Source: Ruegeria sp. HKCCD8929 (GTDB taxonomy: Bacteria > Pseudomonadota > Alphaproteobacteria > Rhodobacterales > Rhodobacteraceae). From it: a DNA stretch of 64,000 bases. Positions 36,353 to 44,468 of this stretch are shown here, piece after piece. The notes under the pieces were generated by a model. The model searched no databases. It saw only the letters and a program-made list of their open reading frames with translations, and was not told where the DNA came from. The translations under genes and the position numbers were made by a program. Location of the stretch: the NCBI RefSeq assembly GCF_013031405.1, contig NZ_WPZY01000008.1:124001-188000 (forward strand), written 5' to 3'. Position 1 is the stretch's first letter. Each line of letters begins with the position of its first letter.

Positions 36353-36813
36353 GCGGCATCAACCTCCTGCGCAACAGGATGCGGAGTGCGAAAGCCGATG
36401 GCAATCCGATTCCAGGAATTGATGGCGGCGATCAGCAGGGTAAGCGCGACCTGCTCTTTGGGCGAGAATTGTTGCGAAACACGGTCGTAATCCTCATCGG
36501 GTGCGCCGGTTGCTTCGATCCTGGTCAAGGCTTCGGTCCAGGAAAGCGCTGCCTGCTCGCGCTCCGAATAAAGCGCCGACTCCCGCCATGCATTCAGCAG
36601 ATGCAGGCGATCTTCGGTTTCGCCATGGGCGCGGGCGTCATGGGTGTGCATATGGATGCAAAAGGCGCAGCCGTTGATTTGCGAGGCGCGCAGCTTCACC
36701 AACTCGACAAGGCTATGCTCCAGCCCGCTTGCTTTGATCAGCTCTTCCTGTTCAAGCAGTGGCTTGAAGAGGTCCGGGGCGATGGTGAAGTGATCGAGAC
36801 GCTGAGACATCAT
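36349..36813 (-). CDS. Carboxymuconolactone decarboxylase / AhpD-like protein
   Basis: A 154-residue all-helical AhpD-like protein. The redox motif is Cys49-x2-Cys52-x3-His56 in NGCAFCIHMHTHDAR, used by AhpD-type peroxidatic partners. In ECF41 systems this is the typical sigma-factor target. Two adjacent ATG codons (36813, 36810) follow AAGGAAC. A promoter matching the ECF41 pattern lies upstream, so the pair is probably autoregulated. Physiological substrate unknown. Confidence 0.9.
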   Translation of the reverse strand: MMSQRLDHFTIAPDLFKPLLEQEELIKASGLEHSLVELVKLRASQINGCAFCIHMHTHDARAHGETEDRLHLLNAWRESALYSEREQAALSWTEALTRIEATGAPDEDYDRVSQQFSPKEQVALTLLIAAINSWNRIAIGFRTPHPVAQEVDAA

Positions 36814-36843
36814 TCTGTTCCTTTTTTCTGATTTCAGGAACAG

Positions 36844-36870
36844 GACGACGCAGCCAGCGGTTTTGTGACA
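36844..36870 (-). promoter_or_regulatory. Putative ECF41 promoter of the CMD-sigma factor operon
   Basis: Reading the minus strand: TGTCACA (36870-36864), 16 bases, CGTC (36847-36844), ending about 30 bases before the CMD start. This fits the published ECF41 target pattern as I recall it (TGTCACA about 16 bases from CGTC). An overlapping second CGTC (36850-36847) gives a 13-base spacer. Confidence 0.7.
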
Positions 36871-36877
36871 TGCAGGT

Positions 36878-36906
36878 AGAAGAAAGGGCGCTCGTTTGAG
36901 CGCCCC
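36878..36906 (-). terminator. Rho-independent terminator of the soe operon
   Basis: Perfect 8-bp stem GGGCGCTC/GAGCGCCC with a 4-nt loop (AAAC on the minus strand), followed by TTTCTTCT. It lies 9 bases after the soeC stop and upstream of the ECF41 promoter. Confidence 0.85.
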
Positions 36907-36914
36907 GGTGAATG

Positions 36915-37787
36915 TTAGCGTTTTCCGTAGTACAAACCAACCACATGTTCTGCCTGTGCAAAGAACAGCCAGCGCGAGGTTGCCACGCCCGCCAGATGCG
37001 AAAGAATGGCAAGCAAGGCGAAGAAATGGCTGAACGGAAGCACAAGCAGGATAACCGGCAAAACAAAGGCGAGCGCAAAGGCGATCACGCGCAGTTTTTC
37101 CGCGTGCTTGCGACCTACGACGTGCACGAACTCGCGCAGCAGATAGTTTGTGCCGGTATGCGGCGGCTCAAAGGCGCGGACGGTTCCGCGACTGCCCAGC
37201 CCCGTGGCGGTGCCAAGATCGGTGCCCGAGGCCGCCAGCGCCTTGTCGCCCTGCCGCCAATAGAGGATCTGCACTAGCGCTGCAATCAGCAGAAATGGCA
37301 GTGCGAGCCTCATCTGACCGGCGAGCAATGCGCCGCCGGCGAGGCTGAAGGACAGAAACATCGCAGGTGTCAGCTTCATGTTCCAGCGCGGGATGGTCTT
37401 GAGCTGGGTATAGATCATCGAGGTGGTAAAGACCGTCGCCAGCGAGGCCAGTGACCCGATCACGCCTAACACGCCCCAGCGCTGGTCCAGAAAGATCACG
37501 CTGATGGCATAAAGCCCCATGACCACCAACGCGATGACTGCGCACCAGCCCTCGCGGCTCAGCCAACTGGTTTTCCATTGGGTGAAGGCCTTCCACGCGC
37601 GCTCGGGATGCCCAAGGTGGAAGGTCGAGGCCAGCAGACCCGCAACCGCCAGGCCGAAGGCGATGGCGAAGAAGATGAAGGCCACCGTGCCGGACACGGC
37701 CGGAAGACCGAGGCCCAGAAAGAACAGCAGGCCAAAGCCCAGGCCGGACAGGGTGGTGAAGATGATAACGGATGGCGCCGGATGCAT
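36915..37787 (-). CDS. soeC: Sulfite dehydrogenase membrane anchor SoeC (DmsC family)
   Basis: A 290-residue membrane protein with about eight helices, of the DmsC/NrfD-type anchor family. It would pass electrons from SoeB to the quinone pool. Hydrophobic stretches start at SVIIFTTLSGLGFGLLFFLG and end at FFAQAEHVVGLYYGKR. It starts inside the soeB stop (TAATG), which fixes the operon order soeA-soeB-soeC. The soe assignment rests on the context with xsc and pta; the fold alone would also fit a DMSO-reductase anchor. Confidence 0.92.
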   Translation of the reverse strand: MHPAPSVIIFTTLSGLGFGLLFFLGLGLPAVSGTVAFIFFAIAFGLAVAGLLASTFHLGHPERAWKAFTQWKTSWLSREGWCAVIALVVMGLYAISVIFLDQRWGVLGVIGSLASLATVFTTSMIYTQLKTIPRWNMKLTPAMFLSFSLAGGALLAGQMRLALPFLLIAALVQILYWRQGDKALAASGTDLGTATGLGSRGTVRAFEPPHTGTNYLLREFVHVVGRKHAEKLRVIAFALAFVLPVILLVLPFSHFFALLAILSHLAGVATSRWLFFAQAEHVVGLYYGKR

Positions 37788-38536
37788 TACAGTTTCTCCA
37801 GTGCTTTATCGAGCCAGCCCATGAAGCCCTTGGGCTCATCGGCCACGGGTGCGAGCAGAGGGGCGAGGATGTCGATCTGATCCTCGATCTTGTCCTTGGG
37901 CCGGGGCGGCAGGTATTTGTTGACGGGTTTGGTGCCCATTTCGGGCATCAGGTCCATGCCGCCGCGTTCGGCGACCAGTTTCGAGACATCGCTTTCCGGA
38001 TCGCCCAGATCGCCGAAATGCCGCGCGCCCGCCGGGCAGGTGCGCACGCAGGAGGGGATGCGGTCTACCTCGGGCAGGTTCTCGTTGTAAATCCGGTCGA
38101 CGCAGAGGGTGCATTTCTTCATCACACCCTCGGCCTGATCCAACTCGCGCGCGCCATAGGGGCACGACCATGCACAAAGCCCGCAGCCGATGCAGTCGCT
38201 TTCGTTGACCAGCACGATGCCGTCCTCGGCCCGCTTGTAGCTGGCGCCGGTGGGGCAGACGGTGACGCAAGGCGCGTCCTCGCAATGCAGGCAGGACTTG
38301 GGGAAGTGGATGAGCTGTGCTGCGCCCTGCTCGGGCTGTACCTCGTAGGAATGTACCCGGTTCAGGAAGGTGCCAGACGGGTTGCCGCCATAGGCGTCCT
38401 GATCCGACAGCGGCGCGCCGTAGTTTTCGGTGTTCCAGCCTTTGCACGAGATCACGCAGGCATGGCAGCCGACGCAGGTGTCGAGGTCGATGACCAGACC
38501 CATCTTGCGGTCGGTGGATGTGGGGAGCTGGGTCAT
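37787..38536 (-). CDS. soeB: Sulfite dehydrogenase iron-sulfur subunit SoeB
   Basis: A 249-residue ferredoxin-like subunit. Sixteen cysteines in four groups (DTCVGCHACVISC, CLHCEDAPCVTVC, CIGCGLCAWSC and CTLC...CVRTC) predict four [4Fe-4S] clusters that wire SoeA to SoeC. There is no Tat signal, in keeping with a cytoplasm-facing complex. It is 84 bases after soeA; a dispersed hairpin repeat occupies that gap. Confidence 0.93.
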   Translation of the reverse strand: MTQLPTSTDRKMGLVIDLDTCVGCHACVISCKGWNTENYGAPLSDQDAYGGNPSGTFLNRVHSYEVQPEQGAAQLIHFPKSCLHCEDAPCVTVCPTGASYKRAEDGIVLVNESDCIGCGLCAWSCPYGARELDQAEGVMKKCTLCVDRIYNENLPEVDRIPSCVRTCPAGARHFGDLGDPESDVSKLVAERGGMDLMPEMGTKPVNKYLPPRPKDKIEDQIDILAPLLAPVADEPKGFMGWLDKALEKL

Positions 38537-38570
38537 GTCAGCAGACCTCCGCGAATGTGGTGAGCGCAGA

Positions 38571-38615
38571 CTGGGGCTCTGCCCCAGACCCCGGGATATT
38601 TTTGAACAGAAGAAG
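38571..38615. repeat. Intergenic hairpin repeat, copy B, between soeA and soeB
   Basis: Contains a TGGGGC-TCT-GCCCCA hairpin, then GGGATATTTTTGAACAGAAG. In reverse complement it shares CTTCTTCTGTTC, AAAATATCC and the GGGGCAGA-GCCCC hairpin with the copy at 21296. It lies inside an operon, between two genes that must be co-expressed, so it may tune the ratio by RNA folding; that is inference. Confidence 0.75.
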
Positions 38616-38620
38616 CGGGG

Positions 38621-41443
38621 TCATTCGCCGACCTTCCACGCCAGGTTCTTCGGGCCCGTGCCGACCGGGGATTCGAGCGGGTCGAATGCGGGCTGACTTT
38701 CGGTCATCTCGTCGGGGTTGGCGGCCTTTTCGATCTTTACCTTCAGGTCGAACCACGCCGCCTGACCGGTGATCGGGTCCGAGTTGGCCCAGCGGAGGCC
38801 ATCGCCCTTGGGCGGCAGCAACTCGTGGATCAGGTGGTTGAGCAGGAAGCCCTTGGTGGCTTCGGGCGCGTCCTCCTCCAGCGCCCAGGCGCCTTTGCGT
38901 TTGCCGATGGCGTTCCAGGTCCAGATGGTGTTGTCGTTGAGCGCCGCCATCTCCATCACTGGCACCGTGATCTCACCATGCGGTGAGGTCACCTTGGCCC
39001 AGTCGCCATCCTTTAGCCCAAGCTCGCGCATCAGCTTGGTGGGCACGTAGAGCGGGTTGCGCCCGTGCAACTGCCGTAGCCAGGCGTTCTGCGTGCCCCA
39101 GCTGTGATACATCGCCATCGGGCGCTGGGTCAGGGCGTTGACGGTAAAGCCTTCGTTGCCGGTCTGATCGGTTTCGTACCAGATCGGCAGCGGGTCCATC
39201 ACATCCTTGATGCGACCGCGCAGATGGTCGGGAGGCTGGCGGTCGCCATGGCCCTCGGCGGCCAGCTGGAACTTGCGCATGGGTTCCACGTAAAGCTGGA
39301 ACAGATAGGGTTGCGGGCTATCATAGATGCCCATGCCCACGGCCCAGTCTTGGTAGGCGCTGTTCCACGGCTTGTAGTAATCCGCGCCCTCGGGGATATG
39401 CGCCACGTAGAAGCCGCCGTTCTCGATATAGCGGTTCAGCTGCTCGGGGTTCACTTCGCCCCGGCCTTCCTTGTCGCCGTTCTCACCGCGGAAACCTGCC
39501 AGCGGGCCGATGCCCGGTTTGCGCTCGTGATTGATGATGTAGTCGGCGTAATCCTTCCACTTCGGCGAGCGGTCCTCGTTGGTGAAGCCCGGCAGCTTCA
39601 TCCGGTTGGCGAGTTGGATCAGCACGGTCTGGAAGCCGCGCACATTGCGGTCGGGCTCGATCACCGGCCAGCGGATCGCGTCTGCGGCCGCGTCCGCCTC
39701 GCAGATCGGGCGGTCGAGCAGCGAGATACAGTCGTGGCGTTCCAGATAAGTGGTGTCGGGCAGGATCAGATCGGCATAGGCCACCATTTCCGAGGAATAG
39801 GCGTCGGAATAGATGATATGCGGGATCTTGTAATCGCCGTTCTCATCCTTATCCGTCAGCATCTCCATGACACCCTTGGTGTTCATGGACGAGTTCCAGG
39901 ACATGTTGGCCATATACATGAACAGGGTGTCGATCTTGTAGGGATCACCCGCATGCGCGTTCGAGATGACCATGTGCATGAGGCCGTGGGCGCTCATCGG
40001 GTTTTCCCAGGTGAACGCCTTGTCGATCCGGGCCGGGCTGCCATCCTCTTTCAGCGCCAGATGCTCAGGGCCACGGACAAAGCCCAGGTGAGGGCCGTCC
40101 AGCGGCGTATCGGGCGTGGATTTCGAGTGCGGGGTCGGGTGCGCCTCGACCGGTTTGGGGTAGGGCGGTTTGAAGCGGAAGCCGCCGGGGACCTCGACCG
40201 TGCCGAGGATGATTTGCAGCACATGCAGCGCGCGGCAAGTCTGGAAGCCGTTGGCATGGGCCGAGACACCGCGCATCGAGTGCATCGAGACCGGGCGACC
40301 GATCATCTTGGTATGCTTTTCACCCCGGAAGTCGGTCCATTCGTGATCCAGCTCAAACGCCTCGTCAAAGGCCACTCGGGCCAGTTCCCCGGCGATGGCG
40401 CGGATGCGCTTGGCGGGGACGCCGCATTGCTCGGCGATAGCCTCGGGGGCGTATTCGTCGGCCAGATAGCGCTCGGCCATCAGGTGGAAGACCGGGCGGT
40501 GGGTGACTCCGTCCTTTTCGTAGGTTGCCGATAGATCGGGGCGCACGCCGGGCTTGTCGAAGGCGGTGAGCTCGCCGGTCACCCGGTCGATCACAAGTGG
40601 CTTGCCGTCGTTATCGCGCAGGAAGAGGCCCTTGTCCGGTCCTTCGGCGGCGTTCACCAGCACCGGCGCGTTGGTATAACGGCTGAGATAGTCCAGGTCG
40701 ATCTTGCCCGCCTTCATCAGCACATGGATCAGCGACAGGATGAAGAGGCCATCGGTACCGGGCGTGATCCCCACCCATTCATCGGCCACGGCATTATAGC
40801 CCGAGCGGATCGGGTTCACCCCAATCACTTTGGCGCCGCGCTTCTTGATCTTGCCAAGCCCCATCTTGATCGGGTTGCTGTCATGATCCTCGGCCACGCC
40901 AAACAGCATGAACAGCTTGGTGTGGTCCCAATCGGGCTGCCCGAACTCCCAGAACGCGCCGCCCATCGTGTAGATGCCCGCCGTGGCCATGTTGACCGAG
41001 CAAAACCCGCCATGCGCCGCGTAGTTCGGGGTGCCGAAGCTCTGCGCCCAGAAGCTGGTGAAAGACTGCGACTGATCGCGGCCCGTGAAGAATGCCAGTT
41101 GCTCCGGCGCCTCGTGGCGGACGGGCTCCATCCAGCCCACGGCGATTGCCAGAGCCTCGTCCCAACTGATCTCCTTGAACTCGCCCGAGCCGCGCGGGCC
41201 GGTGCGGATCATCGGCGCCTTCAGCCGCGAGGGCGCGTTGACCTGCATGATCCCCGCCGAGCCCTTGGCGCACAAAACGCCCTTGTTCACCGGGTGGTCG
41301 CGGTTGCCTTCGATATAGGCAACCTTGCCATCCTTCATGTGCACGTTGATCCCGCAGCGGCAGGCGCACATGTAGCAGGTGGTGCGCCGGATCTCGTCCG
41401 AGACCTTGGGCGAGGTGTTGAGGATCGGCTGCTGATGGGTCAT
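38621..41443 (-). CDS. soeA: Sulfite dehydrogenase molybdopterin subunit SoeA
   Basis: A 940-residue molybdopterin-guanine-dinucleotide oxidoreductase of the DMSO-reductase family, which oxidises sulfite to sulfate. The N-terminal [4Fe-4S] site is Cys23, Cys26, Cys30 and Cys58. Molybdopterin-binding stretches include FGVAEDHDSNPIKMGLGKIKKRG and the C-terminal about 120-residue cofactor-binding domain (LKDGDWAKVTSPHGEITVPV). No twin-arginine signal precedes the cluster, so it is cytoplasmic as described for SoeABC. Together with xsc and pta upstream, it handles the sulfite released by Xsc. Confidence 0.93.
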   Translation of the reverse strand: MTHQQPILNTSPKVSDEIRRTTCYMCACRCGINVHMKDGKVAYIEGNRDHPVNKGVLCAKGSAGIMQVNAPSRLKAPMIRTGPRGSGEFKEISWDEALAIAVGWMEPVRHEAPEQLAFFTGRDQSQSFTSFWAQSFGTPNYAAHGGFCSVNMATAGIYTMGGAFWEFGQPDWDHTKLFMLFGVAEDHDSNPIKMGLGKIKKRGAKVIGVNPIRSGYNAVADEWVGITPGTDGLFILSLIHVLMKAGKIDLDYLSRYTNAPVLVNAAEGPDKGLFLRDNDGKPLVIDRVTGELTAFDKPGVRPDLSATYEKDGVTHRPVFHLMAERYLADEYAPEAIAEQCGVPAKRIRAIAGELARVAFDEAFELDHEWTDFRGEKHTKMIGRPVSMHSMRGVSAHANGFQTCRALHVLQIILGTVEVPGGFRFKPPYPKPVEAHPTPHSKSTPDTPLDGPHLGFVRGPEHLALKEDGSPARIDKAFTWENPMSAHGLMHMVISNAHAGDPYKIDTLFMYMANMSWNSSMNTKGVMEMLTDKDENGDYKIPHIIYSDAYSSEMVAYADLILPDTTYLERHDCISLLDRPICEADAAADAIRWPVIEPDRNVRGFQTVLIQLANRMKLPGFTNEDRSPKWKDYADYIINHERKPGIGPLAGFRGENGDKEGRGEVNPEQLNRYIENGGFYVAHIPEGADYYKPWNSAYQDWAVGMGIYDSPQPYLFQLYVEPMRKFQLAAEGHGDRQPPDHLRGRIKDVMDPLPIWYETDQTGNEGFTVNALTQRPMAMYHSWGTQNAWLRQLHGRNPLYVPTKLMRELGLKDGDWAKVTSPHGEITVPVMEMAALNDNTIWTWNAIGKRKGAWALEEDAPEATKGFLLNHLIHELLPPKGDGLRWANSDPITGQAAWFDLKVKIEKAANPDEMTESQPAFDPLESPVGTGPKNLAWKVGE

Positions 41444-41531
41444 TGGCGGGTCCTGTCAGTTGGTCCGGGCAAAAGATGTCGGTTTTCGCCCGAATTTGGA
41501 ACACCGTTCCTGAGAACAGTGGCGTTTTTTG

Positions 41532-42542
41532 TTATTCCGTTCCGATGGCTTGCAGGATGGTGACGGCGATGATCTGCGTCACATCCTCGGCAGTGCAGCC
41601 ACGCGAGAGGTCGTTGGCGGGTTTGGCCAGCCCCTGCATCACCGGGCCGATGGCGGCGTATCCGCCAAGACGCTGGGTGATCTTGTAGCCGATATTGCCC
41701 GCGTCCAGATTGGGGAAGATCATCACGTTGGCCTGCCCGGCCACCGATGATCCCGGCGACTTGCGCGCACCGACCGAGGGGACGAAGGCCGCGTCGAACT
41801 GCAACTCACCATCCACCTCCAATCCGGGGTGCTGGCTGCGCAGGGTGTCGGTGGCCTCGGTCACCTTGTCCACCGCCGGGTGGCTGGCGCTGCCTTTGGT
41901 GGAGAAGCTCAGCATGGCGATCTTGGGCTCTTCGCGCAGCAGGGCGCGGGCGGAATTGGCCGAGGCAGCGGCAATCGAGGTCAGCTCGGCCGGGTTCGGG
42001 TCGATCACCAGCCCGCAATCGGAATAGAGCATCGCCCGCGCGCCTTCACGAGCGTCCTCGGGCGGGTACATCAGAAAGAACGACGACACCATGCCCGCAT
42101 CGGGCGTCATGCCGATCACCTGAATCGCGGTACGGACGACGTCGCCGGTAGTGTGGATGGCGCCGCCGACGGTGCCGGTGGCATGGCCCAGCCGCACCAG
42201 CATCGCGGCATAGACCAGCGGAGTCTCTGCGGCCTTACGCGCGGCGGCCTCGTCCACGCCTTTGTGCTTGCGCAGGGCATGGTATTCGGCGGCAAAGGCT
42301 TCGGTCAGGTCGGATGTGGCGGGATCGTGGATCGCGACGCCATTGCCTGCGCTTGCGCCTTCGGCTTGAAGCGCGGCCTCGACCTCGGCCTGTGGTCCGA
42401 CAAGAATGACATCGGCCAAATTGGCCGCATGTGCAGCGAGCGCCCCCGCGACGATGCGGGGATCGCTGCCTTCGCTTAGAGCAACAACAGGGCGGGAGGC
42501 CGGGGCGCTTGCCGCCAACAACTCGATGGGTGTCTTGGTCAT
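41532..42542 (-). CDS. pta: Phosphate acetyltransferase
   Basis: A 336-residue Pta that turns acetyl phosphate plus CoA into acetyl-CoA. Motifs are ALSEGSDPRIV at the N-terminus, LGHATGTVGGAIHTTGDVVRTAIQVIGM and SVAGQANVMIFPNLDAGNIGYKITQRLGG. It is the short, single-domain form without the DRTGG extension. It is 21 bases after xsc, so it handles acetyl phosphate made there. Confidence 0.95.
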   Translation of the reverse strand: MTKTPIELLAASAPASRPVVALSEGSDPRIVAGALAAHAANLADVILVGPQAEVEAALQAEGASAGNGVAIHDPATSDLTEAFAAEYHALRKHKGVDEAAARKAAETPLVYAAMLVRLGHATGTVGGAIHTTGDVVRTAIQVIGMTPDAGMVSSFFLMYPPEDAREGARAMLYSDCGLVIDPNPAELTSIAAASANSARALLREEPKIAMLSFSTKGSASHPAVDKVTEATDTLRSQHPGLEVDGELQFDAAFVPSVGARKSPGSSVAGQANVMIFPNLDAGNIGYKITQRLGGYAAIGPVMQGLAKPANDLSRGCTAEDVTQIIAVTILQAIGTE

Positions 42543-42563
42543 GCGCCCCGGCCCCTGTGTCGA

Positions 42564-44336
42564 TTACACTTGCTGTTCGCGCATATCCGCGGCGTTGATA
42601 CCGGCGACGCGGACAGGTTTTTTCATGGCGTCGCGGCGGAACGGGTCGCCCAGTTCCTGGTTGATCATCGCCTCGATCAGCGTGGTGATGCCGCTCTTCT
42701 GGTCCGCGATGGCCTGGTTCAGGGCGGCGGTCAGCTCGTCCTGGGTGCGGGCGACCACACCTTTCAGGCCACAGGCATTGGCGATCCCCGCATAAGACAC
42801 CTGCTGATCCAGTTCGGTGCCCACGAAGTTGTCGTCGAACCACAGGGTCGAGTTGCGCTTCTCGGCGCCCCACTGATAGTTGCGGAATACGATCTGGGTC
42901 ACGGCGGGCCATTCCTCGCGGCCGATCGCGGTCAGCTCGTTCACCGCGATGCCAAAGGCGCCGTCACCGGAGAAACCGACAACGGGTGTGTCCGGGCAGC
43001 CGATCTTGGCGCCGATCACCGCGGGCAGGCCGTAGCCGCAGGGGCCGAACAGGCCGGGGGCCAGGTATTTGCGGCCCTCTTCGAACGACGGGTAGGCGTT
43101 GCCGATGGCGCAGTTGTTGCCGATGTCGGACGAGATGATCGCCTCGGTCGGCAGCGCCGCCTGGATCGCGCGCCATGCCATGCGCGGGCTCATCCAGTCC
43201 GGCTTGGCGGCCCGGGCACGCTCGTTCCAGGTGGTGCCGGGATCGTCGTTCTCATGGGTCAGCGAGCTCAGCTCCTGCGCCCAGGCCGACTTGGTGGTGG
43301 CGATCAGGTTCTTGCGATCCTCGCGGCCTGCGTCACCGGCGCTGTCGCCCAGACGGGCCAGCAGACCTTCGGCCACTTTCTTCGCGTCGCCGACGATGCC
43401 GACGGTGACGTCCTTGGTCAGGCCGATGCGGTCGGGGTTCAGGTCGACCTGGATGATCTTGGCGTTGGTCGGCCAGTATTCGATACCGTAGCCGGGCAGG
43501 GTCGAGAACGGGTTCAGACGGGTGCCCAGAGCCAGAACGACATCCGCCTTCGCGATCAGTTCCATACCGGCCTTGGAGCCGTTATAGCCCAGCGGACCGG
43601 CAAACAGCGGGTGCGAGCCGGGGAAGGCGTCGTTGTGCTGGTAGCCGACGCAGACCGGGGCGGTCAGACGCTCGGCCAGCTCGGCCGAGGCCGGGATCGC
43701 GCCGGACAGAACCACGCCGGCACCGTTCAGGATGACCGGGAACTTGGCTTCGGACAGGATGTCCGCGGCTTGCTGCAGCGCGTCGTCGCCGCCTGCGTTG
43801 CGGGCGAACTCGACGATTTTCGGCAGCTCGATATCGACCACCTGGGTCCACATGTCGCGCGGGATGTTCATCTGGGCCGGGGCGCTGGCGCGCTTGGCCT
43901 GCAGGATCACCCGGTTCAGAACCTCGGCCACGCGGCTCGGGTCGCGCAGCTCTTCCTGATAGGCGACGCAGTCGGCGAACATGCGCATCTGCTCCATCTC
44001 CTGAAAGCCGCCCTGACCGATGGTCTTGTTGGCCGCCTGCGGGGTGATCAGCAGCACCGGTGTGTGGTTCCAGTAGGCGGTCTTGACGGCGGTGACGAAG
44101 TTGGTGATGCCCGGCCCGTTCTGCGCGATCATCATGCTCATCTTGCCGGTGGCACGGGTGTAGCCATCGGCCATCATGCCCCCGGACCCCTCATGCGCGC
44201 AGTCCCAGAACGTGATCCCCGCCGCCGGAAAAATATCCGAGATCGGCATCATCGCCGAGCCAATGATCCCAAACGCATGCTCAATGCCATGCATCTGCAA
44301 CGTCTTAACAAAGGCCTCTTCCGTCGTCATCTTCAT
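42564..44336 (-). CDS. xsc: Sulfoacetaldehyde acetyltransferase
   Basis: A 590-residue ThDP enzyme that converts sulfoacetaldehyde plus phosphate to acetyl phosphate and sulfite, the central step of taurine, isethionate and N-acetyltaurine use. The N-terminus is MKMTTEEAF with ThDP-activating Glu49 in CAHEGSGGMMADGYTRATGK; the ThDP motif runs from GDGAFGI to NYQWG. IPRDMWTQV and GPCGYGLPAVIGA are typical of Xsc. The ATG at 44336 is used with GGAG 8 bases upstream. It is the first gene after tauR and has TauR-like repeats before it. Confidence 0.96.
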   Translation of the reverse strand: MKMTTEEAFVKTLQMHGIEHAFGIIGSAMMPISDIFPAAGITFWDCAHEGSGGMMADGYTRATGKMSMMIAQNGPGITNFVTAVKTAYWNHTPVLLITPQAANKTIGQGGFQEMEQMRMFADCVAYQEELRDPSRVAEVLNRVILQAKRASAPAQMNIPRDMWTQVVDIELPKIVEFARNAGGDDALQQAADILSEAKFPVILNGAGVVLSGAIPASAELAERLTAPVCVGYQHNDAFPGSHPLFAGPLGYNGSKAGMELIAKADVVLALGTRLNPFSTLPGYGIEYWPTNAKIIQVDLNPDRIGLTKDVTVGIVGDAKKVAEGLLARLGDSAGDAGREDRKNLIATTKSAWAQELSSLTHENDDPGTTWNERARAAKPDWMSPRMAWRAIQAALPTEAIISSDIGNNCAIGNAYPSFEEGRKYLAPGLFGPCGYGLPAVIGAKIGCPDTPVVGFSGDGAFGIAVNELTAIGREEWPAVTQIVFRNYQWGAEKRNSTLWFDDNFVGTELDQQVSYAGIANACGLKGVVARTQDELTAALNQAIADQKSGITTLIEAMINQELGDPFRRDAMKKPVRVAGINAADMREQQV

Positions 44337-44426
44337 TGGGGCGCACTCCATGCAATATGAATGAAAGCCGGGGCGGGGCTCCGGCGAGGTGTTGCATTTG
44401 GTGTAGGCGCAAGGGGCAGTCGGGCG

Positions 44427-44459
44427 TTAGGGCCAGACATGTTTCCGGGTTATGTCCAG
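44427..44459 (-). promoter_or_regulatory. Putative TauR boxes upstream of xsc
   Basis: On the minus strand two direct repeats, CTGGACATAA (44459-44450) and CTGGCCCTAA (44436-44427), lie 23 bases apart start to start and about 90 bases upstream of the xsc start. Each differs at one base from the TauR box CTGGACYTAA reported for Rhodobacter capsulatus (recalled from the literature). They lie in the short spacer between tauR and xsc. Confidence 0.65.
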
Positions 44460-44468
44460 AATCCGCCG

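Noticed and set aside
39104..40534. A 476-codon plus-strand frame opposite soeA
   Set aside because: It is entirely antisense to the clear SoeA molybdopterin domain; G+C-rich codon use keeps the opposite frame open.
42570..44360. A 596-codon plus-strand frame opposite xsc
   Set aside because: Antisense to a full Xsc with ThDP motifs; the predicted product is repetitive and has no recognisable domain.
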